Shown piece by piece: positions 1 through 5,557 of a stretch of 5,557 nt of DNA (positions within the stretch are counted from its first letter, which is position 1; every line of letters begins with the position of its first letter). The stretch comes from Opitutia bacterium (GTDB lineage: Bacteria; Verrucomicrobiota; Verrucomicrobiia; Opitutales; Seribacteraceae), in the NCBI GenBank assembly GCA_018695085.1, contig JABHOU010000248.1, forward strand, positions 1 to 5,557, given 5' to 3'. The notes below the pieces were generated by a model. The model did no database searches. It saw only the letters and a list, made by a program, of their open reading frames with translations, and was not told the origin of the DNA. A program made the position numbers and the translations under genes.

Positions 1-1
1 C

Positions 2-931
2 ATGGATCAAAAAGCCGCCAATTTCGTCGGTGGGAAAACCAGGTACCCATCCCTGACCCTCGATGCCGACCGCGGGAACGAACACTCTCTGTCCTGGACT
101 GGCAATGGAAACACCATACAACCCGTACGCAGCTTGGAAAAGCTCTACCAAATGCTTTTCCGCAAGGAGGATGACACCGTGCGAAAACAAACCGAAAGGG
201 GTTTGACCGACAAGCGGTCGATTCTTGATTTGGCCAAGCGACAAGCCGAAGACTTCAAAAAGGGATTGGGCTATGCCGACTCCGAAAAGCTCGATCAATA
301 CTTCACTTCCGTCCGCGAATTCGAAAAACGAATCGAACAGTCAACCCTCTGGCTAGACAAAGAAAAACCGAATGTCGACTATTCCATTCCGAAACGAGTG
401 GATTCCCTGACCCTGAAAGACCGAGCGCCTCTCTTTTACGATTTGATGGCCTTGGCTCTCCAAACTGATTCGACCCGCGTCATCAGTCTTGCCTTCACCA
501 ACCTGGGGAAAGAAAACGGGGGACTCCCCGGGGTGACGAGAGGATACCACACGCTTTCTCATCATGGTCAGGTACGGGACGCCATCGATGAACTCTCCAT
601 CATCGAGACCTTTCACGTTTCGCAATTCTCCCGCTTTCTCGGGAAACTCAAGGAAATCAAAGAGCCCAACGGAGCTACTTTGCTCGACAGCACCATGGCT
701 CTCCTAGGCAGTGGCATGAGTAACGCCAACTCCCACAGCAACCGCGACTTGCCCGTCGTTTTGGCAGGAGGAGGATTTAAACACGGCGAACACAAGCACT
801 ACGCCCGCAAGGGAAAACATTCCACCCCACTCTGTAACCTTTACCTTTCCATGCTGCAAAACTTCGGACTGGAAGTCGACCGGTTCAACACCTCTTCCGG
901 AACGCTCACGGGATTCGAGAAAAGAAGCTGA
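2..931 (+). CDS. DUF1552 (HXXSHH) domain protein, 5'-truncated by the window edge
   Basis: This is the C-terminal 309 residues of a DUF1552 family protein. The biochemical role of the family is unknown. The visible ATG at base 2 is probably an internal Met: family members usually exceed 400 residues and start with an export signal, and the MDQ-A sequence here resembles the middle of the domain. The family's name-giving motif H-x-x-S-H-H is intact at fragment residues 183-188 (bases 548-565, HTLSHH). It is followed by a Gly/Ser/His-rich stretch at about 236-260 (GSGMSNANSHSNRDLP, then VVLAGGG) and the usual C-terminal end (LYLSMLQNFGLEVDRF, then a SSGTL-type tail). The middle (about 70-115) is charged and probably helical. 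The His/Asp-rich motifs loosely recall the alkaline-phosphatase-like DUF1501 proteins, so metal binding is possible, but that is inference. The gene ends six bases before the DUF1592 gene, its habitual partner, so the two are almost certainly co-transcribed. Family call is firm; function is not. Confidence 0.9.
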   Translation: MDQKAANFVGGKTRYPSLTLDADRGNEHSLSWTGNGNTIQPVRSLEKLYQMLFRKEDDTVRKQTERGLTDKRSILDLAKRQAEDFKKGLGYADSEKLDQYFTSVREFEKRIEQSTLWLDKEKPNVDYSIPKRVDSLTLKDRAPLFYDLMALALQTDSTRVISLAFTNLGKENGGLPGVTRGYHTLSHHGQVRDAIDELSIIETFHVSQFSRFLGKLKEIKEPNGATLLDSTMALLGSGMSNANSHSNRDLPVVLAGGGFKHGEHKHYARKGKHSTPLCNLYLSMLQNFGLEVDRFNTSSGTLTGFEKRS

Positions 932-937
932 GCAAAA

Positions 938-3526
938 ATGCCCAGACTTTTTTCAGCGCTGATCCTTGTCCTTTCGTTTCTCCTTTCGGGTGAACTTCAG
1001 TCCAAAGAACGGGCGCTCGACGAAGGGGTGCGTCAGTTCATTCAAACCTATTGCATCAAATGCCATGGCCCGGACGATGAGAAGGGTGACCGTGCTTTAC
1101 ACGAACTCGCGCTGAAGAAAAACGACGAATGGGTGATCAACCTTGCGGATCCCCAAAAGACCGATCTTCTTCATGACGTCCTAGATCAGTTGAACTTAGG
1201 TGAGATGCCGCCCAAAAAAGATGACGTCCGACAACCTAAATCGGCGGAGACCAAACGAACGATCGCCTGGCTGACCAAGATTCTGCTAGATTTTGAAGAT
1301 GAAAAGGGTCCGAAAGATACCGTTCTGCGCAGATTGAATCGAAGGGAATACCGCAACACCATGCGTGACTTGCTCGGCTTGCAGGACCTACCCTTTGATT
1401 TCACCGAGAATTTCCCGACCGATGAAAACGAGCATGGCTTTACCAACATCGGAGACGCCTTGAATCTTTCCGATCAGCATCTCAACGCCTACTTGGCGGC
1501 AGCGGATCGATATTTGCGGATGGCTTTTCGCTTCGACGAGAAAGCGCCCTTCAAAAGCGAGGCCATCAAGCCCAAGGATTGGGGTTATCCAAACAGGCAG
1601 GAAAACACTCCCTGGATGTACAGAATTTACAAACCGGAAGCTTACCTCGATTTCTCGGCCGGAAAAAAACAAATTTCCGATCATTTTGATTTAGGAACCT
1701 TTCCTCATGACTGGTACAGGCGAACCAAAGGCATTCAAGTACCGGGCTACTACAAAATCATTTTAACCGCTGAGGCAGTGCGTCGATTGAGTCACCCTTA
1801 TGACCCCAAGATGATCCCCACCGACCTGACTCCCCCCATGCAGCTTGCCCTTTTTGTCTCGAGAGGTAGCAAGGGAACGGCTTCCGACTCCGTAAAGTCC
1901 AGAACCAAGATCGGGCTCTGGGACCTGGGTGACCATAAGCCAAAAAAATACGAGGCAACCGTTTGGATGGATAAAGGAGACGTCCCCTTTCTCAATTGGG
2001 ACAACGGGCCCGGGCCATCCGACTACTGGATGCGCGACATTTGCAAAAAATACCACACCGACATTGAGTTTCGCGGCAAACAGGGATTCCATGCCTGGCA
2101 TGTGGTCGGCAAGGACTTGGTACCCGGGCGCATCGTTTCGGACGTATGGAAAGGGCCTGCCGTCCGGTTGCACGAGCTTAGGATCAACGGTCCTCTTCCC
2201 CTCACTTACAAAAGCAAGGCTCAGCAAGTCTTTCTGGACGGGGAACGCGATCTTTCGAAAGCAAACCTCGAATTGGCCTTCACCCATTTTGCCCGAAGAG
2301 CCTTTCGCCGACCCGTTTCCAAACCGGAAATCGAGCCTTACCTGGAGATCGAAAAACATGCCCAGCAAAAATTGGGTCGCAATCGTGAGGAAGCATTTTT
2401 CTTGGCCCTCAAGGCCATGTTGGTCTCACCCGACTTTATCTACCTCAAGGAAGAAAAAAGAGAGACGAACCGCTTGAACTCCTTCGAAATCGCCAATCGT
2501 CTTTCTTATTTTCTGTGGTCCTCTTTGCCTGACAATGAACTCTTTCTACAGGCGAAGAGAAACAGGTTGGAAGATCGCCTCGCACTCAAGAAACAAGTTG
2601 AGCGCCTTCTGAATGACCCGCGAAGCCAAGCTTTCGTCGAAGGGTTTGCCGAGTCCTGGCTTCGGCTCGACAAACTGGGCACCATGCCTCCCGCCTCGCT
2701 TAAGTTTCGGGAGTATTACCGATATGGATTACAGGATGCCATGCTTGAGGAAACTCGCCGGTTTCTTGATCATGCGATCAAGGAAAACATTCCCTTGACC
2801 GATTTCATTCACTCCGATTACGGGTTTCTCAACCAGGACCTCGCCCGTCATTACGGGATCAAAGGCATTGAAGGGATCCACTTGCGAAAAGTGTCTTTTC
2901 CCAAGGATAGCATACGGGGGGGATTGCTCGGGCAGGGAAGCATACTGACCCTGACAGCCAACGGAGTTGATACCTCACCGGTAATTCGAGGCATCTGGGT
3001 TTTGGAGAGTTTGCTTGGCACGCCACCCGCTCCTCCGCCCTCGGACGTAGAGCCCATCGATCCCGATGTAAGGGGAGCCAAGACGGTTAAGCAACTCCTC
3101 GAAAAGCATCGTTCCGTACAAGCCTGCGCCGATTGCCACGCAAAGATCGACCCTTATGGCTTCGCCTTGGAATACTTTGACCCCGTAGGTGGCTACCGCC
3201 CGACTTACTACCGCTCGAGGTTTTGGAGGAATTCAACCCAATCCACTAAGTTCTTCCCCTCCAAACCCATCGACGGATCCGCAACCTTGACTTCAGGAGA
3301 AAAGATTTATGGTCCGCGAACACTCAAAAAAGCTTTGCTGGGAAAGAGAAGCTTACTTGCCCGAAACATTACGGAAAAAATGATGACCTATGCTACCGGT
3401 CGCTCGATGAGCCTACGGGACGAGGAGGAAATTAAACAAATTGCCACAATAGCAAATCATTATGAAAGCGGCTTTCGCGACCTGATCTTGGAAATAGCAA
3501 CAAGCAAAATTTTCACTCGTCGCTAA
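938..3526 (+). CDS. DUF1592-family planctomycete-type cytochrome protein (two CxxCH motifs)
   Basis: A complete 862-residue exported protein. Residues 1-22 form a signal peptide (basic MPR, then a Leu/Phe/Ser-rich core). Domains in order: a planctomycete-type cytochrome c segment at about 30-120, with haem motif CIKCH at 39-43 and a candidate axial Met90 in LGEMPP; DUF1587 at about 129-192 (RRLNRREYRNTMRDLLGL); a long probably beta-rich, Trp/Tyr-rich region at about 200-430 with no confident assignment; DUF1595 at about 440-502 (FARRAFRRPV, ending LVSPDFIY); DUF1592 at about 513-640 (RLSYFLWSSLPDNELF, then FLNQDLARHYG); DUF1588 at about 660-755 (RGGLLGQGSILTLTANG), holding a second haem motif CADCH at 730-734; and DUF1585 at about 790-859 (LARNITEKMMTYATGR). 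This is the canonical order and length. The likely role is periplasmic electron transfer or oxidation of an unknown substrate, with the DUF1552 protein as partner. The ATG at 938 gives a clean signal peptide. Only a weak purine run (AAGAAG, 922-927) precedes it, and coupling to the upstream stop is likely. Confidence 0.95.
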   Translation: MPRLFSALILVLSFLLSGELQSKERALDEGVRQFIQTYCIKCHGPDDEKGDRALHELALKKNDEWVINLADPQKTDLLHDVLDQLNLGEMPPKKDDVRQPKSAETKRTIAWLTKILLDFEDEKGPKDTVLRRLNRREYRNTMRDLLGLQDLPFDFTENFPTDENEHGFTNIGDALNLSDQHLNAYLAAADRYLRMAFRFDEKAPFKSEAIKPKDWGYPNRQENTPWMYRIYKPEAYLDFSAGKKQISDHFDLGTFPHDWYRRTKGIQVPGYYKIILTAEAVRRLSHPYDPKMIPTDLTPPMQLALFVSRGSKGTASDSVKSRTKIGLWDLGDHKPKKYEATVWMDKGDVPFLNWDNGPGPSDYWMRDICKKYHTDIEFRGKQGFHAWHVVGKDLVPGRIVSDVWKGPAVRLHELRINGPLPLTYKSKAQQVFLDGERDLSKANLELAFTHFARRAFRRPVSKPEIEPYLEIEKHAQQKLGRNREEAFFLALKAMLVSPDFIYLKEEKRETNRLNSFEIANRLSYFLWSSLPDNELFLQAKRNRLEDRLALKKQVERLLNDPRSQAFVEGFAESWLRLDKLGTMPPASLKFREYYRYGLQDAMLEETRRFLDHAIKENIPLTDFIHSDYGFLNQDLARHYGIKGIEGIHLRKVSFPKDSIRGGLLGQGSILTLTANGVDTSPVIRGIWVLESLLGTPPAPPPSDVEPIDPDVRGAKTVKQLLEKHRSVQACADCHAKIDPYGFALEYFDPVGGYRPTYYRSRFWRNSTQSTKFFPSKPIDGSATLTSGEKIYGPRTLKKALLGKRSLLARNITEKMMTYATGRSMSLRDEEEIKQIATIANHYESGFRDLILEIATSKIFTRR

Positions 3527-3551
3527 AAGATCAAAAGGGAATTATTAATTT

Positions 3552-3583
3552 GGGATTTCTCGATGAATGATATCGCGAAACCT
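3552..3583 (+). other. imperfect inverted repeat in the 101-base gap between the two gene pairs
   Basis: The arm TTTCTCGAT (3556-3564) and the arm ATCGCGAAA (3572-3580) are complementary at eight of nine positions, with a single T-C mismatch at 3560/3576 and a seven-base loop. GGG at 3552-3554 can extend the stem against CCT at 3581-3583 if A3555 is bulged. No T-run follows, so this is not a classical intrinsic terminator. It could be a Rho-type or processing hairpin at the end of the DUF1552-DUF1592 unit, or an operator for the downstream pair. The rest of 3527-3627 is AT-rich and noncoding. A TATCTT at 3595-3600 resembles a -10 box, but no convincing -35 box sits at the right distance. Confidence 0.3.
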
Positions 3584-3627
3584 TAATGCACAACTATCTT
3601 AGCTAGAAATCTACAATTTTCGTATCC

Positions 3628-4713
3628 ATGATTTCTCATCCATCCGATCTAAAACCCTCCACTTCCTGGAATGAAACAACTTGGGCAAAAGCTAGGGAAG
3701 AAGATCTAACTGACCACTCATCATCTTCTCGCTTGTGCGTGGCAGCTTTGCTTCCATTTAATGAGGGTCAACCTGACTGGTCCAGCTTCGAACGCATGCT
3801 CCAATGGATGACTAAATGCGCCGATGCCTACGGAGTGGAAATCACTTTCGTACTAAATGCCGACACCGGATACGTATTTAATCTCTCGAACCAACTTTAC
3901 GAGGAAGTAATCAATCGCTTCCGCTCCCTCTATCCCAAAGCTTGCTTCATCAGTGGGGTGACTGCGGTGGGGGCATCGCCAAGCGATTTTCAGGCATCCT
4001 GTTACCTTCCGCATTTAGAAATTGCCCAAGCTCACGGTCCTTGTGAGGTGATGATCATGACCTCGCAAGCTCTCAACGCCTTGGGACCCGAGAACAGAAA
4101 GGATGCTTATTTTGAAATTGCCGAAAAGATCGAAGTTCCCGCCTTGGTCCATGCCCTTGAGCCCGCATTCGTTCCTTGGGCCACTCCCTTCGAACCCTGG
4201 TTACTTCACCAACTGGCGGGCCATGAGAAATTCGTCGGGGGAAAAATTTCCACACTCGACGAACCGCACTTCTTGTATTGGGCATCCATGTGTCGTGATC
4301 TCGGTTTGGATTTCGTTCCCCACAGCGGAGACGATTTCGGAATCGCCTCGGCTATTCGCATGGGTCTACCTCTTCTGATTGGAGCAGGAGTGTCCGCATG
4401 CCCGCTCATTTGCGCAGCCAAAAAATATTGGAAAAAGGAGGACTTTGATTCCCGAGTCTACAAATTGTTTGAAGCCTTACAATCTCTCGAGGACTCGGTC
4501 TTCCGGCTTGATGACAAGGGAAGCGCCGCAGGCTACAAGCACAGCACCGCTGAGATTCTCAAGATGTTGGACATTATTGATTCCGCTGAGATTCATCCTG
4601 CCTGTCCGGATTTACGTTCAGGGGACGAACAAGCCCGCATGCGAGAAGCTTTGATCCGCCCGATGCGTATAGCGAACCGTATGGAAATTCCTCATTATCA
4701 ATTTAAATCATGA
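3628..4713 (+). CDS. dihydrodipicolinate synthase (DapA/NanA) superfamily protein, non-canonical active site
   Basis: A 361-residue class I aldolase-type TIM barrel, cytoplasmic by appearance (no signal peptide). The first 35 residues are a polar Ser/Asp/Glu/Lys-rich extension before the barrel opens at LCVAALLPF (36-44). Matches to the family: NADTGY (77-82) sits where DapA has GTTGE; VGGKIST (203-209) matches the G-I-K-E/x-S/T strand, making K206 the likely Schiff-base lysine; PHSGDD (231-236) matches the family's SGDD; GAGVSACP (252-259) matches the late G-x-G-x-x-S strand. The Tyr of the YNVP motif is replaced (LVHALEP, 173-179, His175), and the Arg that follows in DapA is absent. A lysine-biosynthetic DapA role is therefore unlikely; an aldolase or lyase acting on a keto acid or sugar acid is the inference. 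The barrel is longer than the usual roughly 290-300 residues because of extensions at both ends. ATG 3628 is the first ordinary start after the in-frame TAG at 3604. No Shine-Dalgarno is visible. The stop overlaps the next gene. Confidence 0.85.
   Translation: MISHPSDLKPSTSWNETTWAKAREEDLTDHSSSSRLCVAALLPFNEGQPDWSSFERMLQWMTKCADAYGVEITFVLNADTGYVFNLSNQLYEEVINRFRSLYPKACFISGVTAVGASPSDFQASCYLPHLEIAQAHGPCEVMIMTSQALNALGPENRKDAYFEIAEKIEVPALVHALEPAFVPWATPFEPWLLHQLAGHEKFVGGKISTLDEPHFLYWASMCRDLGLDFVPHSGDDFGIASAIRMGLPLLIGAGVSACPLICAAKKYWKKEDFDSRVYKLFEALQSLEDSVFRLDDKGSAAGYKHSTAEILKMLDIIDSAEIHPACPDLRSGDEQARMREALIRPMRIANRMEIPHYQFKS
4710..4713 (+). other. ATGA start/stop overlap (translational coupling)
   Basis: The ATG of the propeller dehydrogenase (4710-4712) overlaps the TGA of the DapA-like gene (4711-4713). 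The preceding 25 bases are AT-rich with no purine-rich ribosome binding site, so initiation probably depends on ribosomes finishing the upstream gene. This supports one transcript and a shared role for the two proteins. Confidence 0.8.
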
Positions 4714-5557
4714 AAACCAAAACCCACGCCCTTCTGCTTTCACAGCTTGTCCTATCCCTTGCATACGCGGAGGTCGACAAGGAGGCCCTGCCAAATGTCG
4801 AAGACGGGTTCGATATAAATTTCTTCGTCAAGGAGCCTCACATCATTAACCCGTCTTCCTTGTGTTTCGACAAATTAGGCCGTCTTTACGTCGGAGCGGG
4901 TCCACAATACCGCGCCCCTAAGGAAGACTCGCCCACCGACTATATCAAGATCCTCATCGACGAGGATGGTGACGGTGAGGCGGAAACAGTTAAAACTTTC
5001 GCCGAAGGCTTTAACTGCATAGAGGCAATGGCTTGGAAAGGAGACGAATTATGGGTTGCCAACGCACCTGAGTTGACGGTCCTGCGTGATACGGATGGAG
5101 ACGACGTCGCCGACGAGTACCAAGTCATTTACACGGGGATGAACAACTTGCGGCATAGCGTACACGGTCTCAATTGGGGGCCTGACGGTTGGCTTTACTT
5201 TAGCATAGGAAATACTTGGGTAAAACCAAACGCCCCAAAGCCAATACGAGACCTGCAAGGGATAAAGTCCGATGACACCACCGAATACCCGCTGACAAAA
5301 GTCTATACCAAGGAAACTTATCCCAAGAGCTACCACCCGATGAACAAGAGTGAAAAAGAAGGCGGTATCTTTCGCTGCCGTCCCGGAGGCTACGATCTCG
5401 AACTTTATGCCAGGGGTATGCGCAACCCATGGGACATTTGCATGGATAGCGGTTTCAACTGGTTGGGCACGGACAACGATCCGGGCAGACCGGGAGAACG
5501 TATTTTCATGCCAATTCGACATGGTCACTATTCCATGAAGCATCCGTGGAAATTCGA
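4710..5557 (+). CDS. PVC-type membrane-bound dehydrogenase, N-terminal beta-propeller domain; 3' end outside window
   Basis: The reading frame is open from 4710 to the window edge, giving 282 residues. Residues 1-20 are a signal peptide (MKTKTH, hydrophobic core, A-Y-A then E21 at the likely cleavage site), so the product is exported. The rest matches the N-terminal propeller of the large PVC putative dehydrogenases: LCFDKLGRLYVG (51-62), a Ca-binding-like DEDGDG loop (84-89), ELWVANAPELTVLRDTDG with a second acidic loop (113-136), HGLNWGPDGWLY (152-163), and GMRNPWDICMD (236-246). The G-x-R-N-P motif is shared with soluble PQQ glucose/sorbosone dehydrogenases, so oxidation of a sugar-like substrate is plausible. 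Residues about 170-215 form a polar, Lys/Pro/Tyr-rich stretch that may be an insertion between blades. Full-length relatives usually continue with HEAT-like repeats and a CxxCH haem domain; neither is in the window. The start is supported by the signal peptide and the ATGA overlap with the DapA-like gene. Confidence 0.9.
   Translation, partial: MKTKTHALLLSQLVLSLAYAEVDKEALPNVEDGFDINFFVKEPHIINPSSLCFDKLGRLYVGAGPQYRAPKEDSPTDYIKILIDEDGDGEAETVKTFAEGFNCIEAMAWKGDELWVANAPELTVLRDTDGDDVADEYQVIYTGMNNLRHSVHGLNWGPDGWLYFSIGNTWVKPNAPKPIRDLQGIKSDDTTEYPLTKVYTKETYPKSYHPMNKSEKEGGIFRCRPGGYDLELYARGMRNPWDICMDSGFNWLGTDNDPGRPGERIFMPIRHGHYSMKHPWKF

Noticed and set aside
2..4. ATG at base 2 as a true start of the DUF1552 gene
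   Set aside because: The remaining 309 residues lack the N-terminal part and export signal typical of the family, and the sequence begins mid-domain, so the gene almost certainly starts upstream of the window.
2007..2016. Perfect 10-base palindrome GGCCCGGGCC
   Set aside because: It sits within the codons for the Asn-Gly-Pro-Gly-Pro stretch of the DUF1592 protein and is explained by Gly/Pro codons. No regulatory context.
1763..2368. 201-codon open frame on the - strand opposite the DUF1592 gene
   Set aside because: Antisense shadow of a well-supported gene; the translation shows no family motif or signal peptide.
1929..2477. 182-codon open frame on the + strand inside the DUF1592 gene
   Set aside because: It lies in another frame of a gene with clear domain matches throughout. 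Its translation is Ser/Pro/Trp-rich with no recognisable domain.
3550..3600. Possible sigma70-like promoter (TTGGGA at 3550, TATCTT at 3595)
   Set aside because: The boxes are 39 bases apart, far more than about 17, and no better-spaced pair was found.
5049..5543. 164-codon open frame on the - strand at the window end
   Set aside because: Fully opposite the propeller dehydrogenase, whose motifs are continuous across this stretch. The antisense translation is unrecognisable.

Overview
The window looks like chromosomal DNA from a member of the PVC superphylum, most likely Verrucomicrobiota or Planctomycetota. The evidence is gene content. Three of the four genes belong to exported families that are strongly expanded in those phyla: a DUF1552 (HXXSHH) protein, a DUF1592-type planctomycete cytochrome protein, and a PVC-type propeller dehydrogenase. 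Base composition is moderate, roughly half G+C by eye. Shine-Dalgarno signals are weak or absent. All four genes lie on the + strand and are tightly packed. No RNA gene, insertion sequence, CRISPR array or phage gene was seen.

Layout: (1) 2-931, the 3' part of a DUF1552 gene whose start lies before the window. (2) 938-3526, six bases later, a complete 862-residue DUF1592-family protein with a signal peptide and two CxxCH haem-binding motifs. Genes 1 and 2 form the DUF1592/DUF1552 pair common in these phyla. (3) 3527-3627, a 101-base AT-rich gap holding an imperfect inverted repeat. (4) 3628-4713, a 361-residue protein of the dihydrodipicolinate synthase (DapA/NanA) superfamily. It keeps the Schiff-base lysine but lacks several hallmark residues of true DapA. 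(5) 4710 to the window end, a signal-peptide-bearing beta-propeller protein of the PVC 'membrane-bound dehydrogenase' type. It overlaps gene 4 by four bases (ATGA) and is cut off at residue 282.

Inferred working model: genes 1 and 2 are an envelope-located, cytochrome-containing pair of unknown substrate. Genes 4 and 5 are a translationally coupled pair: a cytoplasmic Schiff-base aldolase/lyase-like enzyme, and an exported propeller oxidoreductase that in full-length relatives also carries a haem domain. A link to oxidative breakdown of sugars or sugar acids is plausible but unproven. The gap at 3527-3627 may separate two transcription units. I see no clearly new system. The best leads are the atypical active site of the DapA-like protein and its coupling to an exported dehydrogenase.
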